Positions 17,301 through 25,394 of a stretch of DNA of 64,000 nucleotides are shown piece after piece (positions within the stretch are counted from its first letter, which is position 1; every line of letters starts with the position of its first letter). The translations under genes and the position numbers were made by a program. The stretch comes from Bradyrhizobium sp. 190. Its GTDB lineage: Bacteria > Pseudomonadota > Alphaproteobacteria > Rhizobiales > Xanthobacteraceae. Under the pieces are notes generated by a model. The model was given only the letters and a program-made list of their open reading frames with translations. It searched no databases and was not told the DNA's origin. The stretch covers positions 1 through 64,000 of the forward strand of contig NZ_JADPJL010000063.1 of NCBI RefSeq assembly GCF_023073415.1, read 5' to 3'.

Positions 17301-17377
17301 AATTTCTGATATTCCGAAATTAAAGTCAAGCTTGATTTCGGATAATCGGAACTGCTATTGTTTCTGAAATTCGGAAA
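17301..17377. promoter_or_regulatory. divergent promoters with three repressor operators (O1-O3)
   Basis: O1 is 17301-17321: 9-bp arms AATTTCTGA and TCCGAAATT around TAT, one mismatch. O2 is 17336-17352 (TTTCGGATAATCGGAAC) and O3 is 17361-17377 (TTTCTGAAATTCGGAAA). The shared pattern is TTTCnGA-N3-TCnGAAA. Rightward promoter: TTGATT 17332-17337, 17-bp spacer, CTATTG 17355-17360. Leftward promoter: TTGACT at 17329-17324 and GAAATT at 17306-17301, 17-bp spacer. All operators touch promoter elements, as in a lambda-like switch. Confidence 0.7.
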
Positions 17378-17386
17378 GGTCTGACC

Positions 17387-18025
17387 ATGCTGGACATCAG
17401 GTTGATCGAACGAGGGCTGGAGAAGCCGGGCAAGACCAAGGGTGGACTAGCCACCGCGATGGGCGTCCGCCCTGGCGCGGTTTCCGAGATCCTGTCCGGG
17501 ATACGCCTGATCAAGGCGTCCGAAATCGCGCCGATCATCGAGTATCTCGAGCTGAACTCGGTGCTGATCATGGGCCGCGTCGGCGCTGGCGCCTCGATCG
17601 AGCCGGAACACGAGCAGGTACCGCCGGAAGGCCTCGGCGAGGTCGAACTGCCCTTCCCGATCGCCGAAGAGACCATCGCCTTCGAGGTGGCCGGCGATTC
17701 CATGCTGCCGAAATACGAGAATGGCGATATAATTGTGGTCTACCGCGAGCAGCAGCATCCGTTGTCGAGCTTCTATGGTGAGGAAGCCGCCGTGCGCCTG
17801 AAAACCGGCGAGCGTTATCTGAAGACGATCGAGCGGGGAAAATCACCGACCTCGGTCAACCTCACGAGCTTCAATGCCAAGCCGATCAGCGGCGTAAAGC
17901 TGGAATGGATCGGCGAGATCTGCGTCACCCTGCCCAGGGGCCAGATCGAGCGATTGCGTAACAAGGCGGCAGCCCGGGCACGCAAGGCGACAAGGACGAC
18001 GGGCGGCCGCACGCCGGACAAATAG
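17387..18025 (+). CDS. CI/LexA-like phage repressor (XRE helix-turn-helix plus S24 peptidase fold)
   Basis: A 212-residue protein with GGAAAGG 7 bases before ATG 17387. Residues about 5-60 form a helix-turn-helix of the C2/Rha type (KTKGGLATAMGVRPGAVSEI then LSGIRLIKASEIAPIIEYLE). Residues about 95-190 have the S24 fold with the nucleophile in VAGDSMLPKYENGDIIVV and the general-base lysine in RLKTGERYLKTIERG. It should repress the promoters at 17301-17377 and 18099-18150 and may self-cleave on DNA damage, though no Ala-Gly cleavage pair is obvious to me. The C-terminus is very basic. Confidence 0.85.
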   Translation: MLDIRLIERGLEKPGKTKGGLATAMGVRPGAVSEILSGIRLIKASEIAPIIEYLELNSVLIMGRVGAGASIEPEHEQVPPEGLGEVELPFPIAEETIAFEVAGDSMLPKYENGDIIVVYREQQHPLSSFYGEEAAVRLKTGERYLKTIERGKSPTSVNLTSFNAKPISGVKLEWIGEICVTLPRGQIERLRNKAAARARKATRTTGGRTPDK

Positions 18026-18098
18026 CAATCCCGCTGCGATTACCGAATCGACTGATTCTGTCGATTCCCGCGATTGCCCTGCCGCCCTCAAAGCGCAA

Positions 18099-18150
18099 TT
18101 TCTGTTTTTCCGAATTTATACTTGACTTATTTCCGTTTTTCAGAAATACT
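18099..18150 (+). promoter_or_regulatory. promoter with two further repressor operators (O4, O5)
   Basis: O4 at 18099-18115 (TTTCTGTTTTTCCGAAT) and O5 at 18130-18146 (TTTCCGTTTTTCAGAAA) match the O1-O3 pattern. A strong promoter TTGACT 18122-18127, 17-bp spacer, AATACT 18145-18150 is interlocked with O5. It would drive the small gene starting at 18195. Confidence 0.65.
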
Positions 18151-18194
18151 GCCATCGTCGATACCGGCGCACGGGATGAGGTCAGATCGCCAGC

Positions 18195-18469
18195 ATGCAG
18201 TATTTCGTCGTGATGATCGACTACGGCCGCCGCGGTCGCGAGGCCATCGTCGACCCGGAAATCACTAGGCGCGAGGTCATCCCCGGATCGCGTCGGGTGA
18301 ATACAGGAATATCAGCTTCATCCATGAAATCGCGGATTGCTCGGTCGAGGATATCACAGCCGAGATTCTCAGCGAGGCGGCCCTGCCCGACATCGGCGCG
18401 ACGGGCGCCGACCTGCAGGCCAACCATTTCGATCACATCCGTGATCTTCGCAAGCACGAGCGAGCGTGA
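18195..18469 (+). pseudogene. small phage-cassette protein with a frameshift
   Basis: The gene opens MQYFVVMIDYGRRGREAIVD then PEITRREVI. At a run of four C near 18281 the sensible reading moves to another frame: RIASGEYRNISFIHEIADCS, VEDITAEILSEAALPDIGAT, ending at TGA 18469 after RKHERA. Both halves read as one roughly 90-residue protein. The break could be a real mutation or a sequencing error in the C run. It lies directly behind the O4/O5 promoter. No function is known to me. Confidence 0.5.
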
Positions 18470-18635
18470 TCCTATTCCGTCGCTCTATTCCCTCAAAACA
18501 TTGTGATTGTTGGGCGGGCTTTAATCGCCGACAACTTGCTTAATTATTCTTCACGCAAAGTCTATTCCGGCTGAGCGGACAGTCGCGCTAGATTCGCGAT
18601 TCTATTCCTCCGACCTGCAAAGTTCTTAACCCACA

Positions 18636-19820
18636 ATGTATCCGTCAATGAAGGCTGAGCTCGCTGCGCGCGACGGCGATCTCCGACTCTGTCTCCTGCT
18701 TGGTCTCGCGGCCTGGTTTCTCTTTCTGGATCATGTCCCGCACAATGCGGTCAGCCTGCTGACCATGCGCAATTTCGGGTTCAGCGGCGCCACCGACCTG
18801 TTCGTGTTTATCGGCGGCTATACTGCCGCGATCCTCTACGGCAGAATGATGCTGGAGCGCGGGTTCGTGGTTACGGCGACCCGGATCTTCAAGCGGCTGT
18901 GGCAGCTTTACGCCGCCTATATCGTCTTGTTCGTGATCTATATCGATCTGATCGGAAATGTCGCGCGCCAATCCGCCGCGCCCGCACTTATTGGCGAATT
19001 CAACGTCACGGGAATCGTCGACCATACGATCCGGACGCTGATTCATGGCCTGCTGCTTCGGGCCAAGCCGCTGAACCTCGATGTGCTGCAGTTGTTCATC
19101 GTATTGATGGCGGTCTTTCCGTTCATTCTGTTCGGCATGGTCCGCCGGCCGAACGTCACCATGGCCGGGTCAATTGGTCTCTACTTCGCAGCGCGACAAT
19201 TCGACTGGAATTTTTCTGCGTTTCCGGACGGACGGTGGTATCTCAACCCGTTCTGCTGGCAACTCCTGTTTGTGCTCGGCGCCTGGCTTGCATTGAGCGG
19301 CGCCAATCAAATCCACGCCGTACACAAGCTTCAGGAACTCGCGGTGCTGCGTGGTGCGGCGTGGCTGTACCTGCTCTTTGCTCTGGCGGTAACGGTGGCA
19401 GGGAAGTTTCCCCAAGCTAGCATCGTCCCGGATCTCCTGCGCGATGCCTTTCCCAACGACCAGGAAAACCTCGCCCCTCACAGGGTACTTCACTTTCTCG
19501 CGCTGGCCTTTCTGTTTGCCTACATGGTGCCGCGAGACTGGTCCGGTTTCCGATGGCAGACGTTGCAACCGGTCATCAAATGCGGCCAGGAATGGCTGGC
19601 GGTCTTTTGCGCCGGGGTGTTTCTTTCGTTTGCCGGACACCTTGTCCTGATCACCGGCCCGGATTCGCTCGCCATGCACGTCCTGGTCAGCTTTGCCGGG
19701 ATTTTGATCATGACGGCCGTGGCCTACTACGTGTCGTGGTCCAAACGGCAGGATCACAAGCCGGCATTCCGGACCCCCACAATGACGGGGCTTCCGGAGG
19801 AAGGCCGGTTCGCGAAGTAG
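18636..19820 (+). CDS. opgC: OpgC-like inner-membrane acyltransferase
   Basis: A 394-residue polytopic protein with about ten membrane segments. Typical OpgC blocks are DLRLCLLLGLAAWFLFLDHV, TMRNFGFSGATDLFVFIGGY, the loop with LRAKPLNLDVLQLFIVLM and WYLNPFCWQLLFVLGAWLAL. OpgC transfers succinyl groups to periplasmic glucans; related proteins succinylate other polysaccharides. The start is uncertain (18636 or 18648) because no strong Shine-Dalgarno is present. The gene stands alone and converges on the GH3 hydrolase gene. Confidence 0.85.
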   Translation: MYPSMKAELAARDGDLRLCLLLGLAAWFLFLDHVPHNAVSLLTMRNFGFSGATDLFVFIGGYTAAILYGRMMLERGFVVTATRIFKRLWQLYAAYIVLFVIYIDLIGNVARQSAAPALIGEFNVTGIVDHTIRTLIHGLLLRAKPLNLDVLQLFIVLMAVFPFILFGMVRRPNVTMAGSIGLYFAARQFDWNFSAFPDGRWYLNPFCWQLLFVLGAWLALSGANQIHAVHKLQELAVLRGAAWLYLLFALAVTVAGKFPQASIVPDLLRDAFPNDQENLAPHRVLHFLALAFLFAYMVPRDWSGFRWQTLQPVIKCGQEWLAVFCAGVFLSFAGHLVLITGPDSLAMHVLVSFAGILIMTAVAYYVSWSKRQDHKPAFRTPTMTGLPEEGRFAK

Positions 19821-19860
19821 TTCGCGCCGGTTTCCGCCCCCCGGGCACCCACGCCGCCTT

Positions 19861-21162
19861 TCAATCCACCGGGAATGCCCCTTTCAGCCGCATCTTGCTG
19901 TCTTCAAGCATGGCGGCGTCGAGCCTTCCTTCGGCCGACGCCGCCACGGCGCAGCTAAAGATGCGATAGAACTGCGCCCCGTCGAAGGCGACCAGCAGCA
20001 GATCGACACCGGCATTGAGCGCCTCGACCACCGCCGTACAGACATTGCGTTGATAGATCGCCCCCATCACGAGGTCGTCGGTCATGACGACGCCTTGATA
20101 ATTCCATTTCTTGCGAACGATGCCGTCGACGACCCGCTTGGAATGCGACGCCGGGCGATCCGGATCAACTGAAGTCAGCGTCACATGCCCAATCATCAGT
20201 TGCGCTTTCGAGCCGGCCAGTATCTTCCTGAAGGGAATCCAGTCCGCCCTTTCAAGTTCGTCGATCGGCGTATCCAGCTCGGCGCTGAAATGATGGGTAT
20301 CGGTTCGTACACGCCCGAGCCCTGGAAAATGCTTGACCGTCGCGCCGACGCCTGACGCTTCCAGCCCGGTTACGTAGGCCCGCGCGATATCGGCGACGAT
20401 AGCCGGATCATCGGAAATCGCGCGCTGGCTGATCAGTGTGTTGAAGTCGAATCGGTTGCGCTTCAGTTCGGGGCGCAAATCCAGCACCGGCGCAAGATTC
20501 AGGTTGACGCCAAGCGCCGCCAACTCCTGCCCGTGAACACGCCCGAACGCCTCCGCCTTCGCGGCGCGAACATCCAGCGCCAGGCCCGCAAGCGTCGATA
20601 GCGCCGGCAACTTGGTCAGGGGCGGCGCCAGATGCGATACGATGCCGCCTTCCTGATCGGCGGCGACGATCAGGGGCGGCAGGCCGGCGGCACGCCGCTT
20701 TTCCTGCAGGGCCGAGATCTCTTCTTTCAGGCGCGCCGCCGACGATCGCACGACATTGTGCCTGGTGATGTAGACGCCGGAGATCAGGCCCTTCTCGGCG
20801 AGAGCCGCCACCTCGGCGAAGGACGAATATCCAACAACGAAATGTCGCCCAAGGCTTCGCGCCTGCGCAGCATCGGTTTGCAAGACGCTCCGCTTGCGCC
20901 ATTCAAACGAAGCATGCGCGCCCAGCGTCGAGAGCGATGGCAGGCACCATAGCAGAATGAGCAACCGTCCGGCGATGCCTCGCCTCCAATAGCCGCGGCG
21001 AATGAGGACCACGACGGCGATGATGCTCGCTACGGCCAGAACGATGTTTCCCGTCCCCCGCAGAGAAACCAGATAGGGGTCGTTCTTGTTGACTGCTGCG
21101 AAAATGAAGACTGGTCCGGCGAGCCAGACGAGGATGATGCCGATACGCTTGAGGATTTGCAT
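19861..21162 (-). CDS. membrane-anchored GH3 family hydrolase (NagZ-like beta-hexosaminidase)
   Basis: A 433-residue protein from ATG 21162. The first 90 residues hold two to three membrane segments (ILVWLAGPVFIFAAV, GNIVLAVASIIAVVVLIR, LLILLWCLPSLSTLG); the GH3 catalytic domain follows. NagZ/GH3 blocks: LPPLIVAADQEGGIVSHLAP, LNLAPVLDLRPELKRNRFDF, ATVKHFPGLGRVRTDTHHFS, LMIGHVTLTSVDPDRPASHS and VVMTDDLVMGAIYQR with the nucleophile Asp. NagZ removes N-acetylglucosamine from cell-wall turnover products. The membrane anchor and the altered KHFPGLG motif (normally KHFPGHGD) suggest a divergent, possibly periplasm-facing enzyme. Confidence 0.8.
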   Translation of the reverse strand: MQILKRIGIILVWLAGPVFIFAAVNKNDPYLVSLRGTGNIVLAVASIIAVVVLIRRGYWRRGIAGRLLILLWCLPSLSTLGAHASFEWRKRSVLQTDAAQARSLGRHFVVGYSSFAEVAALAEKGLISGVYITRHNVVRSSAARLKEEISALQEKRRAAGLPPLIVAADQEGGIVSHLAPPLTKLPALSTLAGLALDVRAAKAEAFGRVHGQELAALGVNLNLAPVLDLRPELKRNRFDFNTLISQRAISDDPAIVADIARAYVTGLEASGVGATVKHFPGLGRVRTDTHHFSAELDTPIDELERADWIPFRKILAGSKAQLMIGHVTLTSVDPDRPASHSKRVVDGIVRKKWNYQGVVMTDDLVMGAIYQRNVCTAVVEALNAGVDLLLVAFDGAQFYRIFSCAVAASAEGRLDAAMLEDSKMRLKGAFPVD

Positions 21163-21455
21163 GAAAATGGATGGCGGCTTGCACGAGGAGACCGAACGAG
21201 ACAATTGCCCGTATCAAACTTGTCTCGCCGACGCGAGCGCATAACCGCGCCTGCACGGAACTGCATAAAAATCCTGAACTCTTGCAGATGGCGCTCCAAG
21301 CAAATGCACACCGGCGCCAGATAGTTCGTCCTGCAAACTGGGGCGATCATCGAATGCCTGTTCCCACGAGACTAGCTAACGACGGGTGGTGGCTGTGCGA
21401 GCGGCCCGCAACGGCGCTGGTTTGCAATTTTCCTCTCCAGACAGGTAGTGCAATA
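21163..21455. other. divergent intergenic region
   Basis: A 293-bp gap between the divergent GH3 and DUF4173-like genes. It must hold both promoters; no palindrome or clear promoter pair was recognised. Confidence 0.4.
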
Positions 21456-22946
21456 ATGGCTGATTTCACCGCGCCGGCATCCAATGCCAGCTCCGTTCAG
21501 GAAGGCACCTTTCCCGTCAAAGCAACAATTGTTCTTGCGCTGGCTGCGCTGGCCGATTGGCTGTTCTACGGACACGGCATTGGAATATCGGCCGCCATCT
21601 TTGCAGTCGCAGTGGCCTGCGGCTCGCTGCTCGCCAACCTCGCTACTTTGCACCGAAAGCAGGCGCTGCTGGCCGGGGTCCTCCTGCTGGTCGCCCTTGT
21701 CCCCGCCATCGAGGAATTCAACGTCGCGTCGCTGACCTTCGTGGTGCTGGCGCTCGGCGTTGGCCTGCTGCTGACGACCAATCGCGACCGGCATGGTCTC
21801 GGCGAGCGAGCCGCTGCGTTATGCGATCTTTATCTGGTCGGCCCGTTCAGATTTTTCCGCGACGCCATCGCTGCGTTCAATCTACCGACATTGAGGACCG
21901 GGTTTGTCGTGTGGTTCATTCCCGTAATTCTTAGCGGCATCTTCGTGTTTCTGCTGGTATCGGCCAATCCATTGCTCGAGAAGTGGATCAGCCTGCTGAA
22001 CCCGGTTAACACGGCTTCTTACGTGAGTCTCGGACGCGTCCTGTTCTGGACTGTGGCGCTGTCGATCGTATGGCCCTTTATCCACGTCCGGTGGAGCGGC
22101 AAGCGGGAGATACCGGCAGGCTTGGCCGAAGCGGCAGCTCTGGCGCAGGGAATACCGTCGGGCCAGAACGACTTCTTCGGTGTGGCGACGATCCTGCGTT
22201 CGCTGATCCTGTTCAATTTGCTGTTCGCCGTTCAAACCGCTCTTGACGTGGCCTATCTCTGGGGCAACGCGACCTTACCCGCCGATATCAGCTACGCTTC
22301 ATATGCGCATCGCGGCGCCTATCCCCTCATCGTCACGGCGCTATTGGCGGCAGGCTTCGTTCTGGCCGCCATGCGGCCCGGCGGGCCGGCCGAACAATCA
22401 AGGGTGATCCGGCCGCTGGTCTATTTGTGGGTGGCGCAAAATGTCCTGCTGGTGATGTCATCGATCCTGCGCCTCGATCTCTATGTTCAGATCTACCTGC
22501 TGACGTGGTGGCGCGTCGCGGCTTTCATCTGGATGGTGCTGGTTGCGTTCGGGCTCGTGCTCATCGTCGCCCGCATCGTTCTGAACCACTCGAATGGCTG
22601 GCTGATCCGCGCCAACCTCATCACCCTGACGGCAACGCTCTACATCTGCTCGCTGGTCAATTTCGCCGCCATCATCGCCGACTACAATGTCAGCCACAGC
22701 CGCGAAGCCGCCGGCAAGGGAGTCTGGATCGACATGAACTACCTGTTTTCCCTCGGACCACAGGCATTGCCGGCCATCGACCGGGCCATTGCGCTTCGCG
22801 GGTTCGATCCCACCCTTGTTTCCCGCCGTGGTTGCCTTGTAAAACAGCAAGTGAAAGCGGCAGCTTCCTGGCGTTCCTGGGGCTTTCGAAGCTGGCGCCT
22901 CCAGCGCGCCCTGGGCGCCGAACCGAAGAGCACGACCACAGGCTAG
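21456..22946 (+). CDS. DUF4173-like polytopic membrane protein
   Basis: A 496-residue membrane protein with roughly a dozen hydrophobic segments. Family-like motifs are ANPLLEKWISLLNPV, GRVLFWTVALSIVWPFIHVR, ILRSLILFNLLFAVQTALDV, ADISYASYAHRGAYPLIVTA and RLDLYVQIYLLTWWRVAAFI. Proteins of this family often sit next to two-component systems and may act in signalling; no biochemical role is known. Start ATG 21456 is chosen because the upstream frame is unlike protein. The response-regulator gene follows 34 bp downstream, so the three genes probably form one operon. Confidence 0.8.
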   Translation: MADFTAPASNASSVQEGTFPVKATIVLALAALADWLFYGHGIGISAAIFAVAVACGSLLANLATLHRKQALLAGVLLLVALVPAIEEFNVASLTFVVLALGVGLLLTTNRDRHGLGERAAALCDLYLVGPFRFFRDAIAAFNLPTLRTGFVVWFIPVILSGIFVFLLVSANPLLEKWISLLNPVNTASYVSLGRVLFWTVALSIVWPFIHVRWSGKREIPAGLAEAAALAQGIPSGQNDFFGVATILRSLILFNLLFAVQTALDVAYLWGNATLPADISYASYAHRGAYPLIVTALLAAGFVLAAMRPGGPAEQSRVIRPLVYLWVAQNVLLVMSSILRLDLYVQIYLLTWWRVAAFIWMVLVAFGLVLIVARIVLNHSNGWLIRANLITLTATLYICSLVNFAAIIADYNVSHSREAAGKGVWIDMNYLFSLGPQALPAIDRAIALRGFDPTLVSRRGCLVKQQVKAAASWRSWGFRSWRLQRALGAEPKSTTTG

Positions 22947-22980
22947 TTTGACCGACGCCAAATTGCGCCAGGAGAGACGT

Positions 22981-23685
22981 TTGACGCACCGCATTCTCAT
23001 CGTTGACGACGACCTCCACATCCGAGAGGTCATTCGTGTCGCACTCCGGAAGGCCGGAATGACTGTCTTCGAGGCGCGCGACGGCAAGGAAGCGTTGACC
23101 CGCTTCGCCGCCGACAGGCCGGATCTGATGATCCTGGATATTGGCATGCCGGAATTTGACGGCCTGGACGTCTGCCGCGAAATCAGAAAGTCCTCGGACG
23201 TTCCGATCCTTTTTCTCTCCGCCCGCGACGACGAGATCGATCGCGTCCTGGGCCTGGAGATCGGCGGTGACGATTACGTCACCAAGCCCTTCAGTCCGCG
23301 CGAACTCGTGGCAAGGGTAAACGTCATCCTGCGTCGCATGGCTTCACGCGCGCAGGATGCAAAGGCGTCCATGGCCGCGCTGTCGCAAGGCAGGCTCTCC
23401 GTCGACCCCGAACAGCATCTCGCCGAGTTTGCGGGCACCCCGCTTCGGCTCACGGCCATCGAGTTCGGAATTCTCAGGGCATTTCTGACTCGGCCGACGC
23501 TCGTCTTCAGCCGCGAGCAGATCATGAGCGCCGCCTATCAGCTCAACATCCAGGTGTCGGACCGCACCATCGACAGCCACATCCGCAATATCCGCGCCAA
23601 GCTGTCTGCCGTGAACTGCGACAATGTCATCGAAACCATTCACGGCGTCGGCTTCAAGCTCGGGCGATGCGAGCCGCAGGCATGA
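22981..23685 (+). CDS. OmpR-family response regulator
   Basis: A 234-residue protein from TTG 22981, with AGGAGAG 5 bases upstream. The receiver domain (residues 1-115) has the acidic pocket in HRILIVDDDLHIREV, the phosphorylated Asp in DLMILDIGMPEFDGLDV, the Thr/Ser in ILFLSARDDEIDRVLG, and the Lys in DYVTKPFSPRELVARV. Residues 140-232 form the winged helix (LTAIEFGILRAFLTRPTLVF, VSDRTIDSHIRNIRAKLSAV, ETIHGVGFKLG). The kinase gene overlaps its stop by four bases (ATGA), so the two are translationally coupled partners. Confidence 0.92.
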   Translation: MTHRILIVDDDLHIREVIRVALRKAGMTVFEARDGKEALTRFAADRPDLMILDIGMPEFDGLDVCREIRKSSDVPILFLSARDDEIDRVLGLEIGGDDYVTKPFSPRELVARVNVILRRMASRAQDAKASMAALSQGRLSVDPEQHLAEFAGTPLRLTAIEFGILRAFLTRPTLVFSREQIMSAAYQLNIQVSDRTIDSHIRNIRAKLSAVNCDNVIETIHGVGFKLGRCEPQA

Positions 23686-25274
23686 TACCCCGCGCACGCG
23701 AGAAATGGCGACCATCATTGGGACTGGTCATTTTCGCCGTGCTCGCCTCCGTGGCGACGCTGCCTTTGGTCGGACTGTTCTTCTTCCGCCTCTATGACAA
23801 CCAGCTCATCCATCAAACCCAGGCCGAACTGATAGCCCAAAGCCGCGTGCTGGCGGCTGTCTATGCGCGCGAAGTTGAAGCCCGCCTCGCCGCCGGCATC
23901 GCGCTCGGCGCAGAAATTCCACCCGAGGCGCGCCCGGATCGGGAAGACCAGTTGACGCCGATCCGGCCCGCGCTCGATCTCGCCGCCGGCGCCGACTTGC
24001 TCCGACGACGGCCCAATGCTCTTCCGGCGAGCGCGCCTGCGTCACCGGCCTATATCGAGATCGGAACGCGGCTGATGCCGATCATTCTGGAAACGCAGAA
24101 AGTCACGTTGGCCGGCTTCCGGATCCTCGATCCTAGCGGCGTCGTGATCGCCGGCCGCGACGAGGTCGGCCAATCGCTCGCCCATATCGAGGAAGTGGCC
24201 GCGGCGATGCAGGGGCAATACCGAGCAGCCTTGCGAATTCGCAAACCCGACAAGCCGCCGCCTCCGATCTACTCGATCAGCCGCGGTGTCGGCGTGCACG
24301 TATTTTCGGCCATGCCGGTGGTCGTCAACAACCACGTAACGGGTGTCATCTATACGTCGAGAACGCCGAGCAACATCTTTGACCATTTCTATCAGGAGCG
24401 CCGCAAGTTCATCCTGGCAGGACTTACGGTCGTCTTGGCGACCGTTGCCATCGGCCTGATCTTTTCGCGAACCATCACCCGCCCGATGCGCGAGCTGGTC
24501 GATCGCGCCGCGCGTATCAGCCGTGGCGATCGCGACGCGTTTCAGCCGCTCGCCCATTACGGCACGCGCGAGTTTGCCCAATTGTCGCACAGCTTCCTCG
24601 AGATGGCCGAACAGTTGGCGCGGCGGTCGGACTACATCGCGACGTTTTCGTCGCATCTCACCCATGAATTGAAGTCGCCGCTGACATCGATCAAGGGCGC
24701 AGCTGAACTGCTGCTGGATTCGCTGCAAAGCAAGTCCGACAATCTAACCCGAATGGAACAGAAGAATTTCATATCGAACATTCTGGGCGACACCGGGCGC
24801 CTGGAAGCCATGACCCAGCGGCTGCGCGAACTGGCGCGCGCCGAGGCCGCGCCGCAGAACGAGAAAACCGAATTGTCACAGGTTGTCGGAGGATTGAAGA
24901 GCCGATTCCCGACGCGAGCGATCGAGGCAACCGGAAGCCTCGAGCGCCCAATCGGCATGTCCAGCGAAAAAGCGCTGATCGTGTTGTCGCATCTGACCGA
25001 CAACGCCATCCGTCACAACGCGAAGACTGTGCGGCTGGAAGCCACCGAGGAAGCTGGATCCGTCAGGATGACGGTCAGTAATGATGGCGATCCGATATCC
25101 GAAGCGAATCGGGAAAAGATCTTCGATGCCTTCTTCACCACGCGCCGCGACACAGGCGGCACGGGAATGGGACTGGCCATCGTCCAGGCCGTTATGACCA
25201 GCCACGCCGGATCGATCCGGCTACTGCCGTCCGATCAAGGCGTTGCGTTTGAGCTCTTGTTCCCGGCTGCCTAG
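23682..25274 (+). CDS. sensor histidine kinase (CreC-like layout)
   Basis: A 530-residue kinase. TM1 is at about residues 12-32 and TM2 at about 247-265 (FILAGLTVVLATVAIGLIF), with a 200-residue periplasmic sensor between them (GFRILDPSGVVIAGRDEVGQ). A HAMP linker follows (TRPMRELVDRAARISRGDRD). The H box is FSSHLTHELKSPLTSIKGAA; the N box HLTDNAIRHN and G boxes GTGMGLAIVQAVMTSHAG complete the ATPase. ATG 23682 overlaps the regulator's TGA. The stop codon TAG lies inside the first bases of the downstream inverted repeat. Confidence 0.9.
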   Translation: MIPRAREKWRPSLGLVIFAVLASVATLPLVGLFFFRLYDNQLIHQTQAELIAQSRVLAAVYAREVEARLAAGIALGAEIPPEARPDREDQLTPIRPALDLAAGADLLRRRPNALPASAPASPAYIEIGTRLMPIILETQKVTLAGFRILDPSGVVIAGRDEVGQSLAHIEEVAAAMQGQYRAALRIRKPDKPPPPIYSISRGVGVHVFSAMPVVVNNHVTGVIYTSRTPSNIFDHFYQERRKFILAGLTVVLATVAIGLIFSRTITRPMRELVDRAARISRGDRDAFQPLAHYGTREFAQLSHSFLEMAEQLARRSDYIATFSSHLTHELKSPLTSIKGAAELLLDSLQSKSDNLTRMEQKNFISNILGDTGRLEAMTQRLRELARAEAAPQNEKTELSQVVGGLKSRFPTRAIEATGSLERPIGMSSEKALIVLSHLTDNAIRHNAKTVRLEATEEAGSVRMTVSNDGDPISEANREKIFDAFFTTRRDTGGTGMGLAIVQAVMTSHAGSIRLLPSDQGVAFELLFPAA

Positions 25275-25380
25275 AGCCTTTTCCGTTCCGATAGAATCGG
25301 AACGGAAAAGGCTCTAGATTTTTGATTTGACGCGTTTTCTTGACGCGAACCGGTCGCCACTTCGCTGGAAAACGCTCTAG
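25271..25380. repeat. composite intergenic repeat with perfect 22-bp hairpin
   Basis: 25271-25292 (CTAGAGCCTTTTCCGTTCC + GAT) is perfectly complementary to 25296-25317 with a 3-nt AGA loop. It is followed by GACGCGTTTTCTTGACGCG at 25329-25347 and ends AAACGCTCTAG at 25380. The core resembles the dispersed repeat of Bradyrhizobium/Rhodopseudomonas genomes. It lies between convergent genes and may also terminate both; it supplies the stop codon of the kinase gene. Confidence 0.75.
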
Positions 25381-25394
25381 GTTGAGCAGTCGCC

